DNA of 64,000 nt from Aeromonas simiae. GTDB taxonomy: Bacteria > Pseudomonadota > Gammaproteobacteria > Enterobacterales > Aeromonadaceae. The notes under the pieces are model-generated. The model ran no database searches. It worked only from the letters and a program-made list of their open reading frames with translations, and was not told where the DNA came from. The translations under genes were made by a program, and so were the position numbers. This document shows, piece by piece, positions 55,348-64,000 of the stretch. Positions within the stretch are counted from its first letter, which is position 1; each line of letters starts with the position of its first letter. The stretch covers positions 1 to 64,000 of the forward strand of contig NZ_CDBY01000058.1 in NCBI RefSeq assembly GCF_000820125.1, given 5' to 3'.

Positions 55348-55424
55348 TGGGGTGGCTGATGGGGCTCGAACCCACGACAACCGGAATCACAATCCGGGAC
55401 TCTACCAACTGAGCTACAGCCACC
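55348..55424 (-). tRNA. tRNA-His(GTG)
   Basis: A 77-nt cloverleaf with the extra 5' G of histidine tRNAs and anticodon GTG. Encoded CCA. Confidence 0.94.
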
Positions 55425-55438
55425 ACAGCAGATAAAAA

Positions 55439-55515
<77 letters not shown>

Positions 55516-55553
55516 ACTGTCTTCATCTATTCAGGCATTCCACCTGTAAAAGG

Positions 55554-55630
<77 letters not shown>

Positions 55631-55680
55631 ACACATGCTGCCAGCATAACGACAGAAGTCGTACCAGGCAACGGGCGGGC

Positions 55681-55710
55681 ATCATACCCAAGCGCAAAAG
55701 CCAGCGTCAA
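55681..55710 (-). promoter_or_regulatory. promoter of the tRNA operon
   Basis: Leftward TTGACG (55705-55710) and TATGAT (55681-55686) are 18 bp apart, followed by a GC-rich discriminator (GCCCGCCC), the form associated with stringent control of stable RNA. Confidence 0.8.
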
Positions 55711-55855
55711 CGACTTTTTCCATCAATAAATTCAAATGTCTACTTCTTGCCCTCACACCGCTGCCTACATATTGTGAGCGCGATCAAGCCACTGTCGGAG
55801 CAGGGTAAAAAATGCGACAATGCGCCGCCATTGTGAAGACGTTGAGTTGAGGATT

Positions 55856-56710
55856 ATGTCAGCCAAGATTATTGATGGAAAACTGGTGGCGCAAACGATT
55901 CGCAACCAGGTGGCCACCCAGGTCAAGGATCGGGTGGTACAGGGCAAGCGCGCCCCGGGCCTTGCCGTGATCCTGGTCGGGAGCGATCCGGCCTCCCAGG
56001 TCTATGTGGGCAGCAAGCGTCGCGCCTGTGAAGAGGTGGGGTTTGTCTCCCGCTCTTACGATCTCAGTGTCGAGGCCAGCCAGGAAGAGCTGCTCGCCCT
56101 GATCGACCGACTCAATGATGATGTCGAGGTCGACGGCATTCTGGTACAGCTGCCGCTGCCGCCCCAGATGGACTCGACCCTGGTGATCGAGCGCATCCGC
56201 CCCGACAAGGATGTGGATGGCTTCCATCCCTACAACGTCGGTCGCCTCGCTCAACGCATCCCGGCCCTGCGCCCCTGCACCCCCAAGGGGATCATGACCC
56301 TCATCGAGACCACTGGTGTTCAGACTCACGGTCTGCACGCCGTGGTGGTGGGCGCCTCCAATATCGTCGGCCGCCCCATGACCCTCGAGCTGCTGCTGGC
56401 CGGCTGCACCACGACGACCTGCCATCGTTTCACTCAGGATCTCGAGGCCCATGTGCGCCGCGCCGACCTGCTGGTGGTGGCCGTGGGTAAGCCCAACTTC
56501 ATTCCCGGTGAATGGGTCAAGCCTGGGGCTATCGTCATCGACGTCGGCATCAATCGCCTGCCCGATGGCTCCCTGGTCGGGGACGTGGAGTACGAAACCG
56601 CCCGTAGCCATGCCGCCTTCATCACCCCGGTTCCCGGCGGGGTCGGCCCCATGACGGTGGCCTCCCTCATCGAGAACACCCTGCTCGCCTGCGAGCAATA
56701 CCACGATTAA
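55856..56710 (+). CDS. folD: FolD, methylenetetrahydrofolate dehydrogenase/cyclohydrolase
   Basis: The ATG at 55856, after TGAGG, gives 284 residues. Folate-site residues are visible: [13 protein letters not shown] (Tyr and Lys catalytic pair about 50-54) and [10 protein letters not shown] with [12 protein letters not shown]. The NADP loop is [12 protein letters not shown]. The [19 protein letters not shown] end is standard. It interconverts 5,10-methylene- and 10-formyl-tetrahydrofolate. Confidence 0.96.
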   Translation: MSAKIIDGKLVAQTIRNQVATQVKDRVVQGKRAPGLAVILVGSDPASQVYVGSKRRACEEVGFVSRSYDLSVEASQEELLALIDRLNDDVEVDGILVQLPLPPQMDSTLVIERIRPDKDVDGFHPYNVGRLAQRIPALRPCTPKGIMTLIETTGVQTHGLHAVVVGASNIVGRPMTLELLLAGCTTTTCHRFTQDLEAHVRRADLLVVAVGKPNFIPGEWVKPGAIVIDVGINRLPDGSLVGDVEYETARSHAAFITPVPGGVGPMTVASLIENTLLACEQYHD

Positions 56711-56885
56711 GCCTGCCCGCCGCCGGCTCGTCCGGCGGCCCCTCTTTATTCCCCACCTCTCGTAGCACGGTTTCTGCATCCGGCAAGAACAGCGCACGGC
56801 GACGTTTGCACCACGAAAAACCTGCCATGATTGAATCACTTCCGCGACATGTCGTCCGGAACGGTTCATGACGGAGACCCCCGCT

Positions 56886-57221
56886 ATGGTGCTCGACTAC
56901 TTTGCCCTCGGCCTGCTCTTTTTTGTGGCGATCGTGCTGTTTTACGGCATCATCGCCCTGCACGACATCCCCTACGAGATCGCCAAACATCGCAACCACC
57001 CCCATCAGGATGCCATCCACGTCGCCGGCTGGGTGAGCCTGTTCACCCTGCATGTCATCTGGCCATTTCTCTGGATCTGGGCCACCGTCTACCGGGAAGA
57101 TCGGGGTTGGGGCTTCGGTCAGCGCCTGCAACGAGACGAGCAGTCACTGGCAGCGCTGCACGATGAGGTCGCGACCCTGCGCAGCCGTCTCGAGACGCTG
57201 CTCCAGGAAAAGGGGCACTAA
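56886..57221 (+). CDS. yiaW: YiaW-like inner membrane protein (DUF3302)
   Basis: The ATG at 56886 (MVLDYFALGLLF), with a GGAGA site, gives 111 residues. Two membrane helices (about 5-25 and 45-67) surround HDIPYEIAKHRNHPHQDAIH, the DUF3302 signature, followed by a coiled C-terminus. It precedes the HlyD-type gene by 2 nt, the same pair as yiaW-yiaV in E. coli. Confidence 0.88.
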   Translation: MVLDYFALGLLFFVAIVLFYGIIALHDIPYEIAKHRNHPHQDAIHVAGWVSLFTLHVIWPFLWIWATVYREDRGWGFGQRLQRDEQSLAALHDEVATLRSRLETLLQEKGH

Positions 57222-57223
57222 TC

Positions 57224-58261
57224 ATGGATCTGCTGCTGATTCTTACCTACACCGCCCTCTGCGTCGCCATCTTCAAGATCTTCCGTATCCCGCTCAACAA
57301 GTGGACGGTGCCCACCGCCGTACTGGGGGGCGTGGTGCTCATCGGCACCCTCATTATGCTGATGAACTACAACCACCCCTACTCGGAGATGGCCCGCAAT
57401 TACTACGTCTCAACCCCCATAGTCCCGCTGGTCAAGGGCCGGGTGAGCGAGGTCGCCGTCACCGCCGACCAAAAGGTGAGAAAAGGTGACGTGCTTTTTC
57501 GCATCGATGATGAGCCGTTTCGCCAGCGCCTCGCCAGCCTGGAGGCCAGGGTCGATGCCAACGAAGAGCAGCTCAAGTCCATCACGGCCCGCCTGCGCTC
57601 GGCCAAGCTCGACCGCGACCGCGCCGCCGAGCTGATGCGCCGCGGCATCGGCAAACAACGGGATCTCGACGTGAGCCAGGCCAACATGGACGATCTGACC
57701 GCCCAACTCGATCAGCAACAGGCCACGCTGGATGACGTCAAGGCGCAGTGGCGCGAGGCCAACTACCAGCTCGACCAAACCGTGGTCAAGGCTCCCAGTG
57801 ACGGCCACGTGGTGCAACTTGCCCTGCGCCCCGGCATGATTGCCACCCCCTTCATGTACCGTCCCGTGATGACCTTCATCCATGAGGATGAGAGCGCCTA
57901 CGTGGGCTGGTTCTGGCAAAACAGCATGCAGCGACTGGCGGTGGGTGACGAGGCCGAGGTGGTGATCGACGGCATTCCCGGCAAAATCTTCGCCGGTAAG
58001 GTCGAGGCGGTCATTCCGGCCATCGCGGCGGGTAACGTCCAGGCCAACAGCAACCTCATCGATCAGAGCTCAGCCATGCAACCGGGTCGGCTGCCGGTGC
58101 GCATCAAGATCACCGATCCACGCTGGCAGGAGTACCAAGTCATCGCCGGCTCAAGCGGCCAGGCAGCCATCTACACCCAGCACTTTCACCACGTCTCGGT
58201 GATGCGCAAGGTGCTGCTGCGCATGGCCAGCTGGATGAACTACCTCTTCCCCTTCCACTAA
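57224..58261 (+). CDS. yiaV: YiaV-like membrane fusion protein (HlyD family)
   Basis: A 345-residue periplasmic adaptor with two N-terminal membrane segments, then a lipoyl-like half ([20 protein letters not shown]), a coiled-coil hairpin (about 100-180) and the second lipoyl half ([17 protein letters not shown]), with beta-barrel segments after. It resembles EmrA/YiaV. No transporter partner is adjacent except YiaW, so the substrate is unknown. Confidence 0.88.
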   Translation: MDLLLILTYTALCVAIFKIFRIPLNKWTVPTAVLGGVVLIGTLIMLMNYNHPYSEMARNYYVSTPIVPLVKGRVSEVAVTADQKVRKGDVLFRIDDEPFRQRLASLEARVDANEEQLKSITARLRSAKLDRDRAAELMRRGIGKQRDLDVSQANMDDLTAQLDQQQATLDDVKAQWREANYQLDQTVVKAPSDGHVVQLALRPGMIATPFMYRPVMTFIHEDESAYVGWFWQNSMQRLAVGDEAEVVIDGIPGKIFAGKVEAVIPAIAAGNVQANSNLIDQSSAMQPGRLPVRIKITDPRWQEYQVIAGSSGQAAIYTQHFHHVSVMRKVLLRMASWMNYLFPFH

Positions 58262-58356
58262 TCCCCGGTGCGGCAGGCCTGAGCCTGCCGCGCCCTTCAC
58301 CTTCCCCTCGATTGGCCTATAATGGCCCCCCTGTCTTTCCAGCCCGTCCGGTGCGC

Positions 58357-60123
58357 ATGTTTACCCTACGCCCCTACCAGCAGGATGCGGTCGATGCCGT
58401 GATCCGTCACTTTCGCCGCCACGCCGATCCCGCCGTGGTGGTTCTGCCGACCGGCGCCGGCAAGAGCCTGGTGATCGCCGAACTGGCCCGCAAGGCCCGT
58501 GGCCGGGTGCTGGTGCTGGCCCACGTGAAAGAGCTGGTCGAGCAGAACCATGCCAAGTACGAGGCATGGGGGCTCAACGCTGACATCTTCGCCGCCGGGC
58601 TGGCGCGCAAGGAGTCGAGCGCCCAGGTGGTGTTCGGTTCGGTGCAGTCGGTGGCACGCAACCTCGATGCCTTCGATGGCGCCTTCTCCCTGCTCATCAT
58701 CGACGAGTGCCATCGGGTCTCGCTCGACGATGACAGCCAGTACCACCAGGTGATGGCGCACCTACGTGCCAGCAACCCCGCTCTCAAGATCCTCGGGCTC
58801 ACCGCCACCCCCTACCGCATGGGGCTGGGATGGATCTACCGGCGCCACTACCACGGCATGGTCAAGAGCCGGGGCGAGCGGCTGTTTGGCGACTGCGTGT
58901 TCGAGCTGCCCCTGCGCTTTATGATAAAAAACGGCTACCTGACTCCGCCGCGCCTCATCGATGCCCCCATCGTCCACTACGACTTCAGCAAGCTGGCGGC
59001 CCGCCCCGGCGGCCTGTTTGACGATGCCGAGGTCAACCGTGAGATCAAGCGTCAGGCCAGGGTCACGCCCCACATCCTCGAGCAGATCCGCAACTACGCC
59101 CACGACCGGCAGGGAGTGATGATCTTCGCCGCCACGGTCGAGCACGCCCGCGAAATCGCCACTCGCCTGGGTGAGGCAGGCGAGGCGGTGGCGCTGGTGA
59201 CGGGCGAAACGCCGGGGCCGGAGCGCGACGCCCTCATCCAAGCCTTCAAGGGGCGCGAGCTGAAATACCTGGTCAATGTCTCGGTGCTCACCACCGGCTT
59301 CGACGCCCCCCATGTGGATCTCATCGCGCTGCTGCGCCCCACCGATTCGGTGTCGCTCTACCAGCAGATTGTCGGGCGCGGCCTGCGGCTGGCCCCCGGC
59401 AAACAGGATTGTCTGGTGGTGGATTACGCCGGCAACAACATCAACCTGTTCGATCCCGAGGTGGGCGAGCCCCGCCCCAAAGGCGACAGTGTGCCGGTGC
59501 AGGTGCCCTGCCCCGCCTGCGGCTTTGCCAACACCTTCTGGGGCAAGGTGGATGAAGAGGGCCAGGTGATCGAGCACTACGGCCGGCGCTGTCAGGGCTT
59601 TTTGGAAGATGACGAGGGGGCGCGCGAGGAGTGCGATTACCGCTTTCGCGCCAAGATCTGTCCTGGCTGCGGCGCCGAGAACGACATCGCTGCCCGCCGC
59701 TGCCATGCCTGCGATCAGGTGCTGGTCGATCCGGATGACCAGCTCAAGGCCGCCCTCAACCTCAAGGGGTGCATGGTGATCCGTTGCAGTGGCCTCTCCC
59801 TCGCCAAGGGGACGGGCAAACAAGGGGAGCGACTCGAGGTGACCTACCACGACGAGGACGGCACCACCCTCACCGACTACTACTCGTTTGCCACACCGGC
59901 CGCACGGCGCTTGTTTCAACAGGTCTTTGTGCGTCATCATTGGCGCGCTCCTGGTTTGGAGCCCCAGTTCGCCTCTCTGGATGCTGTGCTGGCCGCCGAA
60001 CCCCAATTCCGGCATCCCGACTTCGTGATCGCACGCCAGTCGGGGCGCTTTTGGCAAATCAAAGAGAAAATATTTGACTACCAGGGACGCTATCGGACCG
60101 CCGACAGCGCCCGGGACGAGTAA
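58357..60123 (+). CDS. radD: ATP-dependent helicase RadD (YejH)
   Basis: The ATG at 58357 ([15 protein letters not shown]) matches E. coli RadD. The 588-residue protein has Walker [15 protein letters not shown] (about 30-43), DECH box [22 protein letters not shown], and the C-lobe [16 protein letters not shown] with QIVGRGLRL. Four-cysteine zinc motifs follow ([10 protein letters not shown] and CPGCGAEN...RRCHAC). It takes part in recombinational repair and crosslink survival. A C-terminal beta domain remains conserved. Confidence 0.94.
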   Translation: MFTLRPYQQDAVDAVIRHFRRHADPAVVVLPTGAGKSLVIAELARKARGRVLVLAHVKELVEQNHAKYEAWGLNADIFAAGLARKESSAQVVFGSVQSVARNLDAFDGAFSLLIIDECHRVSLDDDSQYHQVMAHLRASNPALKILGLTATPYRMGLGWIYRRHYHGMVKSRGERLFGDCVFELPLRFMIKNGYLTPPRLIDAPIVHYDFSKLAARPGGLFDDAEVNREIKRQARVTPHILEQIRNYAHDRQGVMIFAATVEHAREIATRLGEAGEAVALVTGETPGPERDALIQAFKGRELKYLVNVSVLTTGFDAPHVDLIALLRPTDSVSLYQQIVGRGLRLAPGKQDCLVVDYAGNNINLFDPEVGEPRPKGDSVPVQVPCPACGFANTFWGKVDEEGQVIEHYGRRCQGFLEDDEGAREECDYRFRAKICPGCGAENDIAARRCHACDQVLVDPDDQLKAALNLKGCMVIRCSGLSLAKGTGKQGERLEVTYHDEDGTTLTDYYSFATPAARRLFQQVFVRHHWRAPGLEPQFASLDAVLAAEPQFRHPDFVIARQSGRFWQIKEKIFDYQGRYRTADSARDE

Positions 60124-60132
60124 GGATCCTTC

Positions 60133-61563
60133 ATGCAGCGGTTTCTCATCGGTTTTTGCGCTCTTTTCTCCCTCGCAGCCCAGGCTGCTCCGCTGACGCC
60201 TCCCAAGGGGGGCCATGCCGCCATCGCCGTCATGGGCGCAGGTGGCCTCGAATACCAGCACAACCTCGACGATCTCATGACGCCGGCCTCCACCATGAAG
60301 GTGATCACGGCGCTGGCCGCCCGCATTCAGTTGGGTGAAGAGTTTCGTTTTGTCACCGAGATCCAGGCCCAGCCGGGCGCCAAGAGCGGCGAGACCCTGA
60401 ACGGGGATCTCTGGATCAACTTCGTCGGCGACCCAACCTTGAGCCGCATGGATCTGCTGACCATGTTCAAGCAGCTCGGGGTCAAGCGCATCACCGGCAA
60501 TGTGTTCGTCAACACCGGCGCCTACAACGGCTATGAGCGTGGCAACGGCTGGTCGTGGGGGGATCAATCCCTCTGCTTCACCGCTCCTGTCTCCTCTGTC
60601 ATCATCGACAAGAACTGCGCCTATGGCACCGTCACCGCCACCCAAATTGGCCAACCGGCCAGCGCCAGCGGCCCGAGCGGGGTGCCCATCAGCATCAGTG
60701 CCGAAAACCTCGATGTGATGAGCTACGGCGACATGGCCCGCCAGTCCTGCGCCCTCGAGGTGGACATGGCGCGTGGCAATCACTACGACCTGCGCGGCTG
60801 CATCTCGCCCAACAAGGAGCCGCAGGGGCTGCGTTTTGCCATCTATGACGTGGAAGCCTGGGGCTGGGACAACATTCGCTGGGCCATGGATCGCGCCGGC
60901 ATCAGCCACGACGGCGCCCTGCGCCTGACCCACCAGGCGCCGGTCGGTGCCGAGACCTTGACCAGCCACAGCTCCAAGGCGCTGCCTGAGCTGCTCGCCC
61001 ACATGCTCAAGCGCTCCGATAACCTCTACGCCGACACCTTCCTCAAGACCGTCGGTCGCCACTACTACGGCATGCCGGGCAGCTTTAGAAGCGGCACCAA
61101 GGCGGTACGGGCCATCCTCGGCAAGGCGGGGATCAACCTCGATAACGCCAGCCTGGCCGACGGCTCGGGGCTCTCTGCCCATAACCTGGTGAGCGCCCGC
61201 CAGATGCTGGCGGTGCTCGCCTATATCCAGCGTAACGACGCCACCCTCAACTTCATCCGCCTGCTGCCCTCTTCACAAGTCGATGGCACCCTGGCCTGGC
61301 GCGGCTCGGTCACCGCCCCCTTCATGAAGAACCGGGTGCACGCCAAGACCGGCACCGTGACCGGGGCTTCCAACCTGGTCGGTTTCATCGATACCGCCAA
61401 CGGCCAGCGCAAGGCGTTCGTCATGTTCCAAAACTCCCTGTCGCTGGACCCGACCACCCATGAGCGCTATCGCGCCAGCAAGGCTCGCTGGCCATGGACC
61501 ACCTTCGAGAAGGGGGTGCTCGAGAGCATCTACCAGAACCAGTCCATTCAGATTGCTCAATAA
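60133..61563 (+). CDS. dacB: penicillin-binding protein 4, D-alanyl-D-alanine carboxypeptidase
   Basis: A 476-residue periplasmic enzyme with a signal peptide (RFLIGFCALFSLAAQAAP). The nucleophile motif is PASTMKVI (Ser53, Lys56), the second motif SDN in KRSDNLYADTF, and the third KTGT in VHAKTGTVTGAS. A long insert between motifs one and two is typical of class C PBP4. It trims and cleaves peptidoglycan cross-links. In Aeromonas PBP4 links to beta-lactamase induction. It starts 9 nt after radD. Confidence 0.94.
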   Translation: MQRFLIGFCALFSLAAQAAPLTPPKGGHAAIAVMGAGGLEYQHNLDDLMTPASTMKVITALAARIQLGEEFRFVTEIQAQPGAKSGETLNGDLWINFVGDPTLSRMDLLTMFKQLGVKRITGNVFVNTGAYNGYERGNGWSWGDQSLCFTAPVSSVIIDKNCAYGTVTATQIGQPASASGPSGVPISISAENLDVMSYGDMARQSCALEVDMARGNHYDLRGCISPNKEPQGLRFAIYDVEAWGWDNIRWAMDRAGISHDGALRLTHQAPVGAETLTSHSSKALPELLAHMLKRSDNLYADTFLKTVGRHYYGMPGSFRSGTKAVRAILGKAGINLDNASLADGSGLSAHNLVSARQMLAVLAYIQRNDATLNFIRLLPSSQVDGTLAWRGSVTAPFMKNRVHAKTGTVTGASNLVGFIDTANGQRKAFVMFQNSLSLDPTTHERYRASKARWPWTTFEKGVLESIYQNQSIQIAQ

Positions 61564-61640
61564 GGGCTATCGGATCTTTGCACTTTGCCCCGCAGCGACC
61601 ACCCATTATGCTGGCGGGGCACTACTGACAGGAGAACACT

Positions 61641-61898
61641 ATGTTTGTCGCCATCTATGGCCGTCCCGGCTGCCCCTATTGTGTCCGTGCCGTACAACTC
61701 GCCGAGCAGCTGAGCGCGCAGCGTGACGACTTCACCTTCAGCTATACCGATATCCAGGCCGAGGGGATCAGCAAAGATGACCTCTGTGCCATGGCAGGCA
61801 AGCCGGTGAGCACGGTGCCGCAGATCTTTTTGGACGAGCAGCACATCGGTGGCTGCACCGATTTTGAGGCCTACGCCCGCGCCAATCTGGGCGCCTGA
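61641..61898 (+). CDS. grxA: glutaredoxin 1
   Basis: An 85-residue glutaredoxin with active site GRPGCPYCVRA (Cys11, Cys14) and cis-proline segment STVPQIFLDEQHIGGCTDF. It reduces ribonucleotide reductase and other disulfides using glutathione. An AGGAG site precedes the start. Confidence 0.94.
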   Translation: MFVAIYGRPGCPYCVRAVQLAEQLSAQRDDFTFSYTDIQAEGISKDDLCAMAGKPVSTVPQIFLDEQHIGGCTDFEAYARANLGA

Positions 61899-61908
61899 GC
61901 CACCACGA

Positions 61909-61940
61909 CAACGGCGCCCGCAGGCGCCGTTGTTTTATTC
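61909..61940. terminator. terminator between grxA and DUF1653 gene
   Basis: A 10-bp CAACGGCGCC/GGCGCCGTTG stem with a 4-nt loop and a T tail; it overlaps the DUF1653 stop. Confidence 0.85.
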
Positions 61941-62156
61941 CTCTTCCAGTGGCGCAAAACGCGCCATCAGCCGCCCTTCGTGGCGAACCCACTCCAGAAA
62001 CATCGACTTGGGTCTGGCATAGATAGCCCCGTTCTCCAGGCTGCGATAGACCACCAGCCGCTCCTCCCGTTCGGTGTGCTGCGCCTCGGTCAGCACCTCG
62101 TAGAGCCCGCCCTTGAAGTGGCGCCAGCGTCCGGCGCGCACCGGTTTATCGACCAT
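61935..62156 (-). CDS. DUF1653 protein
   Basis: A 73-residue protein with GRWRHFKGGLYEVL and YRSLENGAIYARPKSMF, the DUF1653 pattern seen in YjaG-like small proteins of unknown function. Two ATG codons are adjacent; the second (62156) has better spacing from AGGAG. It converges with grxA. Confidence 0.88.
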   Translation of the reverse strand: MVDKPVRAGRWRHFKGGLYEVLTEAQHTEREERLVVYRSLENGAIYARPKSMFLEWVRHEGRLMARFAPLEEE

Positions 62157-62246
62157 CATCTACTCCTTGGCATGCCCGGTCAGCCCGGCCATTCAGCATG
62201 AATGCGGCAACTCTGCCACTCTTGCCGGCCAAGCTCCACGACTTTT

Positions 62247-62345
62247 TTAGATGAGGATTTCCTTCCATTCAATGGTGGCATTAATGGTGATGCGTCTGCC
62301 GTTATCGTACAGTGACACCACAATCTGCCGAAGATGTCTTTTCAT
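62247..62345 (-). CDS. possible 32-residue peptide
   Basis: A short frame in the 372-nt stretch between the DUF1653 gene and alaA. It reads MKRHLRQIVVSLYDNGRR and on to a WKEILI end, a plausible beta-helix peptide, but no ribosome site precedes it. The remaining DNA is AT-rich (62340-62470) and should hold the alaA promoter. Confidence 0.3.
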   Translation of the reverse strand: MKRHLRQIVVSLYDNGRRITINATIEWKEILI

Positions 62346-62528
62346 ACAAAGCATCGTGCTAAAGCAAATTGTTAATAAACTCTGATACCACATGAGAAAT
62401 CAGCGAATTCCTCTGTCACAAGGATTGTGGTGGCATTCAATTCTGTGAAGAATAGGGTAACTAACGATTTGATTCTAAATCGGCACTCCCGCCAGCTAGG
62501 CCACAACAGGCAAGGATCCACCCCGACC

Positions 62529-63743
62529 ATGCTCACTATCGACAAGTCGCACAAGCTCGACGATGTCTGCTATGACATTCGCGGCCCGGTGCACAAGGAA
62601 GCCCGTCGTCTCGAGGACGAAGGCCATCGCATTCTCAAGCTCAATATCGGCAACCCGGCCCCGTTCGGTTTCGATGCACCCGAAGAGATCATCAAGGATG
62701 TCATCCTCAACATGCCGCTCAGTCAGGGCTATTGCGACTCCAAGGGCCTCTTCTCGGCGCGCAAGGCGGTGATGCAGTACTACCAGCAGAAGGGGATGCG
62801 CAAGGTCGACATCGACGACATCTACATCGGCAACGGCGCCAGCGAGCTCATCGTGATGGCGATGCAGGCGCTGCTCAACAACGGCGACGAGATGCTGGTG
62901 CCCTCCCCCGACTATCCGCTGTGGACGGCGGCCGTGACCCTCTCCGGCGGCCATGCGGTGCACTACCGCTGCGATGAAGGGGCCGACTGGTATCCGGATC
63001 TCGACGACATCCGCGCCCGCATCACCCCGCGCACCCGCGGCCTGGTGCTGATCAACCCCAACAACCCGACCGGCGCCGTCTACGGCAGCGAGTTCTTGCT
63101 GGAGGTGATCGAGATTGCCCGCCAGCACAACCTCATCATCTTCGCCGACGAGATCTACGACAAGATCCTCTACGACGACATCTCCCATACCAGCGTCTGC
63201 ACCCTGTGCGACGACGTGATGGTGGTCACCTTCAACGGCCTCTCCAAGGCTTACCGCGCCTGCGGCTTTCGCCAGGGCTGGATGGTCATCACCGGCCCCA
63301 AGGGCCGTGCCAAGGGCTACATCGAGGGGCTGGAGATGCTGGCCTCCATGCGCCTGTGTGCCAACGTGCCCATGCAGCACGCCATCCAGACAGCTCTCGG
63401 GGGTTACCAGAGCATCAACGAGCTGATCCTGCCGGGCGGTCGCCTGCGCCGCCAGCGCGACAAGGCGTGGGAGCTGCTCAATGAGATCCCGGGGGTCTCC
63501 TGCGTCAAACCCAAGGGGGCGCTCTACATGTTCCCGCGCCTCGATCCCAAGGTGTACGACATCCGCGACGACCAGAAGATGGTGTTTGACCTGCTGCAAC
63601 AAGAGAAGCTGTTGCTGGTGCAGGGAACCGGCTTCAACTGGCCGGCGCCGGATCACTTCCGCCTGGTGTTTCTGCCGCGCGAAGAGGAGCTGGAGGACGC
63701 CATCGGCCGCCTCGCCCGCTTCCTCAAGGGCTACCATCAGTAA
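62529..63743 (+). CDS. alaA: alanine-synthesising aminotransferase AlaA
   Basis: The ATG at 62529 (MLTIDKSHKLDDV) gives 404 residues, as in E. coli AlaA (405). PLP-site features: DYPLWTAAV, INPNNPTGAVYG, FADEIYDKILYD and the Schiff-base lysine in TFNGLSKAYRACGFRQGW. RLCANVPMQHAIQTALGGY is family-specific. It transfers an amino group from glutamate to pyruvate to make alanine. An AAGGATCC site lies 9-12 nt upstream. Confidence 0.95.
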   Translation: MLTIDKSHKLDDVCYDIRGPVHKEARRLEDEGHRILKLNIGNPAPFGFDAPEEIIKDVILNMPLSQGYCDSKGLFSARKAVMQYYQQKGMRKVDIDDIYIGNGASELIVMAMQALLNNGDEMLVPSPDYPLWTAAVTLSGGHAVHYRCDEGADWYPDLDDIRARITPRTRGLVLINPNNPTGAVYGSEFLLEVIEIARQHNLIIFADEIYDKILYDDISHTSVCTLCDDVMVVTFNGLSKAYRACGFRQGWMVITGPKGRAKGYIEGLEMLASMRLCANVPMQHAIQTALGGYQSINELILPGGRLRRQRDKAWELLNEIPGVSCVKPKGALYMFPRLDPKVYDIRDDQKMVFDLLQQEKLLLVQGTGFNWPAPDHFRLVFLPREEELEDAIGRLARFLKGYHQ

Positions 63744-63750
63744 ATCCGCC

Positions 63751-63780
63751 ACAGGCCACCTCAGGGTGGCCTGTCTGTTT
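63751..63780 (+). terminator. terminator after alaA
   Basis: A 10-bp ACAGGCCACC/GGTGGCCTGT stem with a 4-nt loop and a T-rich tail. Confidence 0.85.
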
Positions 63781-63858
63781 CTGACATGATGAAATTTGCT
63801 ACCGCCTCACTCGGCTCCTACTGTTAGGAAACACGGGATAACGCCATAAGAGCACATC

Positions 63859-64000
63859 ATGTTGAGCGGCAGCCTGCGTAAACGGGCCTATTTCTACCTG
63901 CTGATGATCACCTTGCTGGCCGGGATACTCGGCTGGGGCATCACTGCGCGGCTCCTCGAGCGCAGCAGCCAGCAACTGCTGGTCGATCAGCAGCAGAGGG
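63859..64000 (+). CDS. start of a membrane protein, cut by the window end
   Basis: The first 47 residues show a basic N-terminus and a membrane helix (about 12-30, AYFYLLMITLLAGILGWGI), then a charged periplasmic-looking helix. This is how many sensor kinases, GGDEF proteins and chemoreceptors begin, but nothing decides between them. An AGAG site precedes the ATG. Confidence 0.6.
   Translation, partial: MLSGSLRKRAYFYLLMITLLAGILGWGITARLLERSSQQLLVDQQQR

Noticed and set aside
58762-61182. An 806-codon open frame antisense to radD and dacB
   Set aside because: Both sense genes are clear family members with full motifs; the antisense frame is a by-product of high GC at third positions and has no ribosome site or family.
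62496-63752. A 418-codon open frame antisense to alaA
   Set aside because: Mirror of a strongly biased GC-rich gene; the translation is low in complexity and matches nothing.

Overview
The window looks like a stretch of an Aeromonas (gammaproteobacterial) chromosome: a complete or nearly complete lambda-like prophage followed by ordinary core genes. The genus is an inference from the gene content: seqA-pgm, ybfF-ybfE-fldA, phoPQ, tus, ecotin and an MCR-3/EptA-like lipid A transferase, all GC-rich. The species cannot be named from what is visible.

Positions 1 to about 37,446 are a temperate siphophage prophage. Its right end sits at the 3' end of a tRNA-Ser(TGA) gene. Its left end is not in the window. 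From right to left the order is integrase, DUF4224 excisionase-like protein, SSB, RNase T-like exonuclease, small early genes, Dam-type methylase, then an immunity region, then cro, cII, O, P, an ANT/Rha antirepressor, DUF968, RusA, Q, holin, SAR endolysin, Rz/Rz1, HNH, terminase, HK97-type head, long flexible tail, tail fibre. Two operator clusters sharing the consensus ATATGCG-N5-CGCATAT flank the immunity region: three sites between cro and cI (28560-28625) and two sites over a strong rightward promoter (31445-31478). This reproduces the lambda oR/oL layout.

The most interesting part lies between the two operators. The cI gene is followed, in the position of lambda rexAB and before a terminator, by three non-essential-looking genes: a DUF2939 membrane-anchored protein, a DUF6932 nucleotidyltransferase-like protein, and a 306-residue protein of unknown family whose start overlaps it. 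They should be expressed in the lysogen from PRM and are the best candidate for an undescribed superinfection-exclusion or defence module. Other cis elements readable here are lambda-type iterons inside the O gene, a canonical A-AAA-AAC frameshift site in the gpG/gpGT tail chaperone, a candidate cos region with three GGATCTC repeats, and a Q-dependent late promoter followed at once by two terminators.

Positions 37,446-64,000 are host genes: tRNA-Ser, a DsbA-family periplasmic thiol protein, ecotin, eptA with a PmrA-type box upstream, seqA-pgm, ybfF-DUF2788-ybfE-fldA, phoPQ, astE, a DUF1127 protein, tus, a large SNF2 helicase, tadA, tRNA-Pro(GGG), a four-tRNA operon (Pro-Arg-His-Leu), folD, yiaWV, radD, dacB, grxA, a DUF1653 gene, alaA and the start of a membrane protein cut by the window end. 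Many genes here are separated by strong intrinsic terminators.
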